A DNA stretch of 64,000 bases. Origin: Lethocerus indicus (taxonomy: Eukaryota > Arthropoda > Insecta > Hemiptera > Belostomatidae). Below the pieces are notes generated by a model. It ran no database searches. It was not told where the DNA came from and worked only from the letters and a program-made list of their open reading frames with translations. Location of the stretch: the NCBI GenBank assembly GCA_019843655.1, contig JACDQD010000004.1, forward strand, positions 24,625,872-24,689,871. The letters run 5' to 3'. Below are positions 1-11,200 of the stretch, one piece after another. The position numbers and the translations under genes were made by a program. Position 1 is the stretch's first letter. Every line of letters starts with the position of its first letter.

Positions 1-3000
1 TTTTCAGATATCTATACGATTTAATACTTTTATATAATTTGATATTGTTATATAAATATTTTAACGAATTTATTATAATTATATTCTTAATGTTAAATGA
101 TAAATATATTATTTTAAATAACATGTAATGGATGTTTTTAAAATAAAAAATTTCGTTATAAGAATATGAGCATACCAACAGTATATCAAATTACATAAAA
201 GGTATTAAATCATTAGGGATCATGAAATTCGATCATGCGTTCTATTTACGTTTTTATTTCCGGTAGATTATTTCTTCTTTCTTCCTAAGATTAAATTACA
301 TATTTTATATTTAAAACCAGACAAAGAGTGAAAATCTGCCAACAACGCTTGGGACATAGTATGAAATGGAGTTCACCCACTAGAAAATCGGACTCTAGAA
401 AAACGCTACAACGGTTGAACTACGGGCGGAAACGCCAGCGGTGGCGGCTGTTAGGCACAGCTAACGTGGAATTTAATTTTTGTTGACGAAGCAGGCGAAG
501 AAGGCAGCTCGTGCAGAGGGAGCGGTTGGAAAAGACAGGCAAGTCAAGCACGAATAATCGCATTTTTAACGCCAGTCACCGGCACGTTAGAAAAAGGCCC
601 ACTTATTTTTTGTCTTTAAATTACTCCTAACTTCTGCCACACGTTGTTTTCCGTTGCACACACATTTGCTCACGTGGTTCGTATTCTCGGACGCGTTCAT
701 TACCCGCCGAAGTAACTGACTGACACCACCAGTAAAATAGGTAAAATTTTCTTAGTTACTTACTAAACCACTTTAAAATTTCGTAATCCTTATGTCCGAC
801 TAAAATCAGACTCTCATACTCCAGACGAGAACGCTTACACACGCGCGTTTCAACATAATGAGATGGAAGAATAAATCACTTTTCAAATACTCTTCTTCAA
901 ATGTATAAATTCCAGAAGTACACTGAACACTCCTTGCTATGGAGTCTTTGTTGCTGCTGTAATCTGTCTAGGGCTTTACATAGTTATACAGCACGGAATG
1001 AAATATAACTTTCATAGTTGGTATGAAATAAAACAGATTAATTAATCCCTTTGTCCATGAACTGTTTAAAACTTTTTAAATTTATATATTTTATTGATAC
1101 GTTATTTTCTATTTATATGTTTTACGCCAACCCAATCGACAATATAAATTTGACTTATAACTTGATGAAACAAGGTATTGACTGTTACCACGTAAATTGA
1201 TACCGACGAGGCAAAATTTGCACGTCCAATGTCAAATTAGACGGCTGAACTGTCACATGGGACACTAATTGGTCCGAACATCGGGTCGTAAAGTTTAACC
1301 GGGAGAACTAGTTCGGTTAGGAGGAGAGAGAGGCGGGCCCTGCTTCTCATACATATTGTATGTTGGGACAACCTATATCCTTAGAACAGTTCTGAGCCCA
1401 GTCCTCGGCTGTAGATCCCATGATCAAATACAATTAGCCTAAGACCTGTCCACAATAGATTGCCCTCCTTCTAATCTGTAAATAGTCCGAAGTTTGTTTC
1501 ATATAATATACTTTACTTTATATAACTACTCATTTAATAAACTATATATGAGACCGATCAAATGAAGATTACGTCCAAGAAAATATGGAAATGTAAATTT
1601 CAATTTTTTTTCGTTGGAAATATAACCTTCAAAAAATATAAGTAATTAAGCCGCTAATGTTGACAACATTTACTTTTTTATACAGTGAAATATCTGCGTT
1701 CACAACTGAGATACCAGCTTATAAGTGGAAAGGCAGGAATAAGTTTGTTCCCGCGCTTGGCATACATTCGTATCGGTCGCCGAACAATGGGTACTTGGCC
1801 CTGTTGTGTCGAAAATACTTGAGAGAAAAGATCCAACCAATAAAACCAACGGCCCGAAACTTGGGCCATGAAAGAAGAATCGAATGATACTGATATTGGC
1901 CACCCTCTGATAACCATCCGCTGGACACATCCTAATCCATGAATTTATAACAGTGTTTGGCTATTCCGTACCAGGCACCTCAATTCTCTCTTTTCGTCCC
2001 CACGCATAATGCAATTCTCAATAAGATGTATGTCTCAATTCAATCTGTCCTTTAGTATAATGCTGTATCTTTATTTTTAGTCCGAATATTCTTTTCCGTA
2101 GACATTTTTCTACCAAAACCGTCATCTATTCATTTGATGGGGAGAGGAGTAAGAAATTCTTTTCAACCGAATGCAGGGAAATGGAACCGAAATCGTATAA
2201 AAGGTAGTGAAAAGTACAAAATAATTCCTACACCACAATAGTAACAATCAAGGCGACACGCTACACGCTCACGATGCTCATTAGAAATTGTACGGCACAA
2301 TTGAGACGACCTCATTGAGACTAGAAACAACAACTAATGCTGGAATGCAGAAACCGGTGTGACCATAAAAATAAGAGCCACAAGCAAGTGAGAGATGATA
2401 GGCACACGACATATTAAGGATCGCGATGATGGTAATCGTTTCTAATGTCAATATTAACAACAGATTTATGTTCTCAATCTTAATAGACTTAATAGACAAC
2501 AATTATTGGGAATAATAGAAACACAGAAATTATTATTCTATCTTATATTTCAGTTAATATATTTATTTCATACCATCGTACATACCATTACTCAGAATGG
2601 AAGAAACACAATAAGAAATTACACTGAATACTGTTCAACGTTTTCAGCTTTGTAGAAATAAGACAAACAGAATTAGAATAATGATAACTGCTTTGAAATG
2701 GTATACTACAATTCTAAGCGTATGACTTGTAAAATATATTTCCATTAGAAATGGTAGAACTACAAAAGTTGCAAATAACGTACAATCGAATTGAATTCCA
2801 TGTTTCCGAGAATGCATTCACTTTCATCTAAGCGTCTGTCTTGTCCAATGAATGTTAGCCGATATCGGTACTCGATATTTTAGTATTGTATGGAATTTCA
2901 TTGTGTTGTTGGCTTTATATTACCGCGCTCATTCCTTCTCTTTTCCTACGACTTTATAGTGTACATCCAGTTCAAAGAATTTGAGCGTTCCGTATATTCT

Positions 3001-3015
3001 CGATATATATGTGAA
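1..3015. other. AT-rich non-coding DNA
   Basis: No recognisable gene. The open frames here are under 80 codons, overlap each other on both strands and have no domain-like content. There is a modestly GC-richer patch at about 415-560. The rest is AT-rich with short homopolymers, typical of intron or intergenic DNA. Confidence 0.6.
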
Positions 3016-3137
3016 CTTATTTCCCAGAATATATATATCTTCAATTCCGTCATAAATAATATATATATTCTGGGAAATAAGCACATTATATCTTCAACTA
3101 TAGGTATATCTTCAATTCCGTCATAAATAATATACCT
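3016..3137. repeat. Twin hairpins sharing one 20-nt loop with different stems
   Basis: A perfect 23-bp inverted repeat (3016-3038 with 3059-3081, arms containing TTTCCCAGAATATATA) encloses a 20-nt loop at 3039-3058. The same 20-nt loop, CTTCAATTCCGTCATAAATA, recurs exactly 71 bp downstream at 3110-3129. There it is enclosed by an unrelated perfect 8-bp inverted repeat (AGGTATAT at 3102-3109 with ATATACCT at 3130-3137). This is read directly from the sequence. The function is unknown. It may be a product of replication template switching or part of a small mobile element. Confidence 0.8.
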
Positions 3138-6100
3138 TTATATTCTATGAACTCCATAAGTAACTATCACGCGGTGTTTTAATATTGTACATTAGAAAAT
3201 TATTAATACGAAAAAATCTGCCACTAAAAAAAATATGACCCACTATAGACCAGTAACGACTGTTACTTGTACCCACCGACCAGCAACATACTGAAAGGCA
3301 TCACTAATCTACTGGAGGACCACCACATGAGATGAAGAGAAACCGACCTAGGAGTAGACGAAATGAGTTTTTAGAAACTCCCGCGGATACCTTCCACGTA
3401 TCTTTAAAAAGAAATTCTGTTATTCGGCCAATAAAAGTAAATACATTTTCGCAGAAACAATATTAATATGCGGGCCCAAGGAAAGTTATTTAAATTTATC
3501 TTATACTGCACAACGCATTATAAACAGCTACAAGACGCCGCAATGAATGTAACGGCAATTCGGATTTATTGTAGCCATTAACGGCCACTACCCCTTTTAA
3601 GTGAGCCTATGTAGGAATAAAATATTCATGTTCAAATTAAGTTATTTCCCCGCCCCGCGGAAGATTCGGTCGTCCTCCGGTCATTTGAGCGTCTAGTACA
3701 GCTTCACGCTAATATACCCGCTTTTTAAATTTATGCTTCGATTAAATGAAACCTGAATATAAGAACTTTGATCAGTTACCAGATCGCTGAATCATCTAAC
3801 CAGTTGTAGTTAGTAGTAGTCCTAGTTAATGATTTAAATACGGATAATTTTTTAATATATGTACTACGTAAAATAAATTAACACACTTTTCGTGATAGAA
3901 ATGCATTTCTAACTAAGCCTAAACGTCTCTCGATATTATCAATCAATATTATAACTAGTAATGAAAAGGGAAACGGTGATAGGCGTCCACTTTCATATTG
4001 ACCTGAAATTGAAACTGGCTTCCATTGTCCGTAATGTTATGCTGGCTCTAATACACAAAGGTGAAACAGCGTGTCCAGCAATAAGTGTTTCACTATTGAG
4101 CAACGGTGAGTGAAGGTGAGTGTGCTAGTAAGATAATAAAAGGAAAGGAAGCTTGCAGTGTAGACGTAACGTGCCGCTGGCCTCGAAAGGGCGGGCGACA
4201 TTTATGGGCCGACTATTTATCATAAAGAGGTCGGGTCGGTGGAGGCCGCCCACCGTATATATTATTTTAATTGGAGCGAGCCCAGGGGCCGGGATGACGG
4301 CCGACCGATTATCGGTTCACTGGCCGAAATAACAGATAAAGCCCGTGAATAACACCCCGAGCGACGGCCCGGATAATAGGGTCACCCGATGCCGGACTAA
4401 GAAGGCTCAAACATGAAAGCCTCATCCCCTTTCAACCCCTTTCCCTCACCCAACCAACCATCCCACTGTTCCCCATAGCCGAATCCCAGTTTCATCGGTA
4501 ATTAAAACGCCCGACATCAACAGTCCCGATTCATTAGTCAATCCGTCAATCGACCAGTCCAAATTTCAACAAATAGACCATTATCCGAACTTTTACCAAA
4601 ACATTCAATCTGGGGCTTTTCAATTTACTCCATTTTTTAAAAAAAATGTTTTCACTTCCTATACAGTAGATCAAAAGTATTGTTTAAACAATAATTTATT
4701 ACTGCACAACACTATACTGAAACTAATCTGGGGGAAAGCCAGTGGGGTGCTATTTTAACATCGATGTCGCTGATTGATTTTCCGGTATTGCAATACTTTT
4801 TCGAGTCACATTCATAATTAAACTATTGTTATTGTATCTTGTCAACGGCCCTACACTAAGAATAGCCGGCAATTGGTAACACTATTTGAATCCATCGGCC
4901 CGGATTTCGCGGAGGCGGCTCACCGGAATTTACAGTTGACGATTAATGGGCCTGTTGGTGACAATCGACAGGCCCGGAACTTCACATTCCACGCAGGAGC
5001 CGAATGTAGAAGCCACAGCTCAAATAACTCTATTAGCGGCGTTAGTAACATTTGTGTAAAATTCTGGCATCTCTGAAATGCGCAACGGAGAAATATAATT
5101 TCGAATTAAGTTCTTTTCTGGTCAATAAAACAGCAAAAGAACCTCGTCAAATTGGATACTTTATACTTGAAATTAAATTTGACTGATTCAGATGTCGTTT
5201 TTGTTATGATTATGAACAGCCTGACCAATGAAATTAACAATATAACTTCACGACGTTAAGCTAAAATGTTGATCTTGATTAAATAAAAAACATTCTCAAG
5301 AGTTTTCTGGTGTTCAGGTTCGCCCGCTATCTCTTAAAATTACAAAAAATACATTGTGTTTTCCGGTAAAATGTATGCTGTATTTAATTCAAGGTTAACG
5401 GATAATAAGATTTAAAACGTTGTTCAGAGCCAATACAATTTTTCGCGGCTGTTGATTTAGGGAAAGTATACAAGCCGCCCTTCCATCTCAGGGCAACTTC
5501 GGGACCGCCGATATTTTAATTCCCAATTTAATTATAAGGGAATGACAGACTTAATTCCGTTTCACAATTTCCGTCTCACAAAAAATGATTTACCAGGGCG
5601 AAAATTTAATTTCTCGAAATCTTTGCATTATATTAACCGTAAAATCACAATTAAAAATCCCCGGCCTTCCGTTTGTAATTTTCTGTCTATATTTTATAAA
5701 GGACTGGCGATTCATTTTTCATTCTGCTTAAGTAATAATTGTTTTAATAATTCAGCACTTGTATATTCATGTCAGATTAAATCATGTAGTTATTATTCAT
5801 CGTAGAGCGCCATGTCGGAACTGCCTAGATTGATCCGTTTCTCCGAATTATTTCCTGCTGTGACTTAACAATTAATTTTTCAAACTGATTTACGTTTTCG
5901 AGAATGGATTGAGTTTTTAATTCTGTCTATATTCTATTCCTAAAAATTACCATGATCCTCCTCCTCTCAATAAGAGTATGAAAATACGTTGGATTAATTA
6001 TATAAAAATAATAGGGTTCAGGCAGAAAAAGATTTCTTTAAACTGTGATACATGTGTACCTTTCAACAGATTTTCAATGGCGTAACACTACATGATTAGC

Positions 6101-6640
6101 ACTAAGTGTAGAACTGCCGGTTTCATCTAAATTTTTCAGTGAAACTGAATTTTATGAATCTATTACATAAGAAAATCGATGGAACTATCAATGGTTTTCC
6201 ATTGGCTCCCGGAAACATTGCTCCCGGTGTTTAAATAAAATGTACGAACTCCACTGCAGATTCGTACTGCGGCCCTATCAATCTCTACTACTTATTGCGG
6301 TTCCCCTCCGGTAAGACTTTAAACCGCGCGTATCTCAACTCCTCCTTGGCTTTTTGATTAATAGTTCCAATTAAAACAACTCACTTCCTAAGTTCCAAGG
6401 CTGTGGCAACTTAGCGCCGCTTTAACTGGATAATTTAACTTAAATCTGGCTTTCGGTTTTAATCCCGAGGACAATTTTGGGCCGCAATAAGTTATTAGCT
6501 ACATTTTCCATTTACCGCCATTGTAGGGAAATGAAAAGTTAATCTTTCGGAGTCCGCGATTAGAATATTAATATTTTAATATACTTAAATTAAAGTATTT
6601 CAATTGAAATAAAGTCATTTATACTGTAGGTTCGTGATGT
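3138..6640. other. Non-coding DNA with two GC-rich islets
   Basis: No gene recognised. A CpG-containing islet at about 4140-4420 includes TTTATGG and TTTATCATAAA, which resemble posterior Hox/caudal-type binding sites. A second islet at about 4880-5060 contains a perfect 8-bp inverted repeat (GGGCCTGT at 4948-4955 with ACAGGCCC at 4968-4975). The surroundings are AT-rich. These could be regulatory elements of a distant gene, but nothing in the sequence proves it. Confidence 0.45.
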
Positions 6641-6670
6641 TTCTGTCTCCTCTCGCTGGTTAGGTCTTTT

Positions 6671-6707
6671 GCTAGACCGGTTTCGGCTGCTCGCCATCTT
6701 CAGTAGC
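6671..6707 (-). ncRNA. Hammerhead ribozyme-like motif (type I, minimal) of the PLE
   Basis: On the minus strand the order is GCTA (stem I, 5' strand), CTGAAGA (core, matching CUGANGA), one extra T, then GGC-GAGCA-GCC (stem II and loop), GAAA, the palindrome ACCGGT (stem III, no loop), C at 6675 as the expected cleavage base (GTC context), and TAGC, which pairs perfectly with GCTA to close stem I. All catalytically important core positions (C3, G5, G8, A9, G12, A13, A14, the A15.1-U16.1 pair, C17) are present. PLEs are known to carry minimal hammerheads whose tiny stem III favours dimeric action. The bulged U after A9 is unusual and may reduce activity. Activity is inferred, not shown. Confidence 0.6.
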
Positions 6708-6870
6708 GGTGTTAGTCACTGTTAGCACTTTGGATGTTTTTTGGGCATCCTCACTGCACTGTCACTTTCACATGTACTGTAATGTTTGTCAGTATGTCAG
6801 TCGTTTATATATGTGTTCTGTTATTGTTATTGGGGGTTATGTTTGTCTTCGGATTTTGTTAATCCGTTTT

Positions 6871-7329
6871 CTAGTTATGAGTCAGATTGTCGGAAGGGGG
6901 CGGTGTGGTGGTAGGGTGGGTGTGATCCTTTAAGAGGATTATAGGTGTAAATATCGCGTCACTCTGGGAATTAATTTTCTCATTTATAATGTTGTTTTTC
7001 TTATGTTTGAAGATCTCCAGGTTTTCTATAATGTCTAATTCTTTTCCTTTTTTACCTGGGTGTAATAATTTTAAAGATCTTTTGATGTTCATTGTTTCGT
7101 GCCCGGTGTTTATGATATGGTTGGCGAAATTGGAATCTGTTTTGTATTTTATGGCTTTTATATGTTCCTTGTATCTGTCCTCAATTTTTCGTCCGGTTTG
7201 CCTGATGTAAACTCCATCGCACGATCCGCATGTTATCTTGTATATCCCGCTTTGTTTGTGTTTATTTTGTTGTTGTGTGCTGATGTGTTTTTCTAATTTA
7301 CTGGTTGTTCTGTATGATATTTTGAATTT
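6871..7329 (-). pseudogene. PLE GIY-YIG endonuclease domain (C-terminal part of the retroelement polyprotein)
   Basis: An uninterrupted minus-strand frame runs from a stop near 7329 to a stop at 6871. It begins with residues typical of the PLE linker (FKISYRTT, then KLEKHI). Next come SGIYKITCGSCDGVYIRQTGR, read in pieces as GIY at 7248-7240, the cysteine pair CGSC and VYI, then the RYKEH segment and the NFANHI-x-x-TGH segment. This matches the GIY-YIG nuclease of Penelope-like elements with its Cys/His cluster. The known role is to nick target DNA for target-primed reverse transcription in the nucleus. The domain itself looks intact, but upstream frameshifts separate it from the RT, one of them probably a single-A loss near 7335. 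The tail after the domain is Pro/Thr-rich and not conserved. Confidence 0.8.
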
Positions 7330-7559
7330 TAGTTTTTAAAGATGTTCGTGATTTTGTAGGTTTCGTGGCCAGTGTAAGTGAATGTGAGCCATTTTGGGGT
7401 TCTTCTGGGTTTGTGAGGTTCGTTGTGGGCTTCTCTTCATTTTTTAGTTTTGTTATTGTACTGGCGGGATATCCGTTGTTCTTTGCGACTTGGAGGAGTG
7501 TTTTATGTTCTTTGTCATATTTTCGCTGGATAAGGGTATTTGTTTAGTCTGTCTGTTAG
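7330..7559 (-). pseudogene. PLE RT-endonuclease linker, frameshifted
   Basis: The minus-strand translation in pieces (TFTYTGHETYKI, TNIFK) resembles the region joining the RT thumb to the endonuclease in PLEs. No single frame spans it: stops and at least one homopolymer-length change break it. It links the RT and GIY-YIG segments in the order expected for one original polyprotein. Confidence 0.6.
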
Positions 7560-8243
7560 GTATTTTAGTGCCGCTAGTTTGCGTTGGTGTGGGTGGTTGG
7601 ATTGTTGGTGGATGATGGTGTCTGGTGGTATCTTTCCTAAAATGTCAAATGAGTCTATCTTTTTCTATGGTAACGTCTAAGAAATTAATTTGGTCGTGCT
7701 TTTTCTTTTTCTCTATCGTGTATTGTATTTTTGGGTGGAGGAGGTTGAAGTCGTTTAGTATTTCGTCGGGGTTGTGGTGGTCTGTAATTAGTAGTGTGTC
7801 GTTTACGTATCTGATATAGTGGCTGATGTTGTATTTCTTTTAAGTGTCTCAATGTGTGTCTCTAGGTCTTGGAGGAAGAGTTCGGATAGGATGGCGGATG
7901 TGGGGTTGCCCATTCCGAGTCCGTTATTACCCTGGTAATATTTATCGTTAAATTGCAAGTAGTTTTGACTAAGGTTTAGGGTTGTAAGTTTTATGAGTTC
8001 GTTTGTGAATTCTATTGTGTTATTCTTTGTCAGGTGTGATTTTAAGAGTTTAATCGTTTCTTTGATTGGTATAAACGTGTATAAGTTTTTTATGTCCAAT
8101 GATATTAATTTTGTTTTTCTAGTTGTTTTAGTTGTGTTTATGGAGTTTATTAGTTCTAATGTGTTTTTTGCTGTGTAATTGTTGTTGAGGGTGATTTTTT
8201 CTTTATTATTTTCGCGATGTGTATGGCTATTTTATATAGCCAC
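7560..8243 (-). pseudogene. PLE reverse transcriptase, C-terminal portion (broken; YVDD changed to YVND)
   Basis: The minus-strand frame at 8099-7803 contains the RT palm signatures DIKNLYTFIPI (catalytic Asp region) and GLGMGNPTSA, the PLE version of motif B. The next motif is in another frame because of a short indel. At 7809-7798 it reads Tyr-Val-Asn-Asp instead of the Tyr-Val-Asp-Asp seen in the plus-strand copy at 20189-20200. The catalytic Asp to Asn change would be expected to abolish polymerisation. The 5' edge at about 8243 corresponds to the 'PTYKIAKHIAKII' region of the other copy, so roughly the first half of the polyprotein is missing. Confidence 0.8.
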
Positions 8244-11200
8244 GGATAGCGTCGTGGAAGTTCGGATGGACTGACGAGTAGGTGGCCAGAGGATTGGTGG
8301 TCGAATGGATAGCGGTCATAGGGGATGTTCTGCAGCAAGGCGGGAAGTGCCGGAGGGTGGATGGAGTTGTCGATTGAATAGCAGGGTTGGGGAGAAAAAA
8401 GGATTCAGATGGACCATCGCAGTGAGTTGTCAGACGGAATGTGTCAGATGGGAGCTCGAGGCGGAAGGTCATGGCCGAGGGTCGTATGATGGGGCACGTC
8501 GAGGGAGCTGGTATGGGCGAGCGCAATATGATACGACGGATACGGGGACGGCAAGGCATGAAGGGGTGTCTGGGCAGGGAGGTATGAAGACGTGTCAACG
8601 GCGGCATGCAGCGAGATGGTCGCTGTGAGACGCGCGGTATTGTCTGGAGAGGATGTGCACAAGCGGGGTCGTGAGAGGGTTTACGCGCAAGGCGGTCCGA
8701 GAGATGGATGATATCGACTGCGATAGCGTGACACGAGAAGGATATAAGGGTTGACGGGGCTAAGGGGGTCGTGGGGAAAGCCAAGCAAGGGTGGGTGGTG
8801 AGGTGGGGAAAGTATCAGACGTTCCGAGGAATGCGTTCTGGAGGATTAGGCCTCCGGGGGATTAGTGTTGTGGGGGAGGCAATGGGGTCGGGGGATGGAG
8901 GGGAGGATGGAGTTGTCGGAGGGAGTTCGTAGGGGATACGGCAAGTGCGAGATGGACAGTTGTGATGTAAGTAGTCCAATAGTCAAGTTCGTGACCGCAC
9001 AGGTGAGGGCGGTTCATCGAAGGGGTCTTGGGTGTTCCGAGGGGTTAATTGAGTCGAGTTGTCACGAACAGGCCAGCGTAGTCGTGAAGTGTTCGGTGGC
9101 ACGGGCGGTAGGAGTCGACGAGAACACGTAAGTGAGGGTCGCGGGCCACGTCCGGAGGGACGGATTGAGCTGTCGACTTCTGGGGCGGCGGCAGTCGGCC
9201 GGAGGGATCAAGTGGCAAGTCAAGGATGGTAAAGATAGACGGGGGATGGAGTGCGGAGGAGTCCGGGCGTCCGCAGCCGTGACAGTGGAGATGTGAATTG
9301 ATAGAGGGGTCTCGGGCCATAGCCACGGCGGGTGGCGGGCAGTAGGCAAGGTGGCAAGGCGGAGGAAAATTGCTTGTCGACGGCCATGGGGGTCGTGGAT
9401 GGTTCTGGGCAATGGCGGCTAGGCGCCGCCAGCCGCAGGGAAGAGTAGTCGGCAGGGTCGTTTCCGACAAGCAGGTGTAAATGGGGTCAGAGGGAGCTGA
9501 GGAGGGGGTCGATGGGTGAAGGAATCTTCGTGGGTGTAGTCCGGGTGAATCGGTGCGAGGTAGGTCCTGGGGGATATGAACGACAGGATAGAGGGGGTCG
9601 GGGGGAATTTACAGGGTGGTTCAATGGGCGATGCAGGTCCAGGAAGATATGCGTGGTCACTCGGATAGCATGGGTCGGTCGGCAAGTGGTCCGGGATAGG
9701 AGGGGGAGTGACGTTCTGATCGGTCCGAAGGGGGTGGGGAATTTCGAGCCGCAACCCATGGTGGTCGATAGCGGTTCTGTCGGGGTTACGGGCGGGCATC
9801 TAGGCGCAGGACGGCCGGGGGGGGTCTGTGGGCGAATGGGGTCCGTTACGAACGGCGAGGCAGGCCAGGAGGATGTGAGATAGTGATGGATGCGCTCGGG
9901 ACGCGGGGTTGGGGAAGGTTCACAGCACGGCAAAGCGAGGGAAGTGAGTGAGTTGGAGGGTCGGTCCCCATGCGGGGAGGACGGGACAGGAGGTGAGAGT
10001 CCGACGGGCCAGAGGGGTCCAGGTCGGCACTGGATGGATGAGGGCGACGGGCCATAGGACAGTCGGCAACGGCAGGAGGTCGTGATGGAATGATCGGTCT
10101 GTCGACTAAAAGTGTAACGGCGGCAGTGGGCACGGGAGGATATGAAATGGTCGAATTGGATGCCAATGCCGAGTAGGTATCGCCGGACGTGAGCTGCAAG
10201 GGGATCCGGCAAGGCACCACCAGCGAGTGAGGGCTGGAACTGGATAGCCGTCTGCGGCTGCGGCACAGCCAGGGATACGGAGCTGGTCGACAGGGAGTAG
10301 CGAGGGAATGAGTGAGGAATGGTGCAGCGGCAGAGGAGGGAAGGGATCGGGGCGACGTGGGAATAAAGGCTAGGGTCGGCAAGTGGTGAAGAGCTGTAGG
10401 GAAGTTGAATGTGTCGACGGTCTAGGCACGGGGCCGCATGGGAGAAATGAGGATGGAGGTGTCGACAGGCTGGGCCAGTCGAGGACTGACGCGGCAAGAC
10501 AGGTAGGGGGTCAGGGAGGATGAGCTGATGGATGGATCTGGGCACTGGTCCAGCGAGGCCCGTAGGAATGGTCCCAAGAGCAACTGGTCGACAAGGCGGG
10601 AGGTGTGGATGGACTGGATTGTCAGGAGGTGATCTGGCCTGAAGTCGGCGGGGGTCCCGGGGAAGGATGTGACGAAACAGAAATAACGTAGGAAGCGTAG
10701 CCAGTGGTCCGGGTCGTGAGGTCGGGAAAATATCACGGCAGACAGCAGGTAGCCGGAGGGAGGATGGGTGTCGGTTGTCTGGCGGCGGAGGCGGGGAGGT
10801 CTCGTAGGGAGGTTCGAGGGCCGCGTGGAGGGGCCAGGGAGAGGATCTGTTGGTTGTCGACAGGTCCAAGGGGGGTCGTGACGTGTGTTACGCGGCACGG
10901 GGTAGGGGCCCAGAGATGAGCTTCGATGTCGACGGAGGGTAGCGTGGTCGTAAAAGCTACAAGGGGTGGCGGCGGGAGCCGTGCCGGGCGGGTCGTAAAT
11001 CGGTAGTGCAGTGTCGGATAAGGGTTCCAAAAACAAGTCGCCAAGCGGCACGCGGGTATAGGGACTGGTGAAATTGGGTCATGTTCAATTCAAGCCAACC
11101 CCATCGAGTTGCGATCGGCGCTAGCAGGAAGCACGGCAGGTGGTCGACCGACGGCGGCATGGAGGCCGGGGGAGGATGAGCTGTCGGGCCAGCGAGGGTC

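Larger units (their letters stand above)
6641..8243 (-). mobile_element. Penelope-like retroelement, 3' half (5'-truncated)
   Basis: Read on the minus strand, this region carries in order the C-terminal part of a Penelope-type reverse transcriptase (about 8243-7560), a linker, a GIY-YIG endonuclease (about 7320-6871), a 3' untranslated region and a hammerhead-like motif near the end. The 5' edge at about 8243 lies inside the RT and abuts GC-rich satellite. The exact 3' boundary is uncertain: about 6640 is where sequence resembling the element stops and AT-rich flank begins. The RT portion is nearly identical to the plus-strand copy at about 19755-20412, so the two belong to one family. Truncation and frameshifts make it non-autonomous. 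Confidence 0.85.

Noticed and set aside
9487..10869. 460-codon minus-strand open frame in the GC-rich repeat
   Set aside because: It is Pro/Ser/Arg/Leu-rich with no domain, lies in G-skewed tandem repeats where stop codons are rare, and overlaps other long frames. I judge it a composition artefact.
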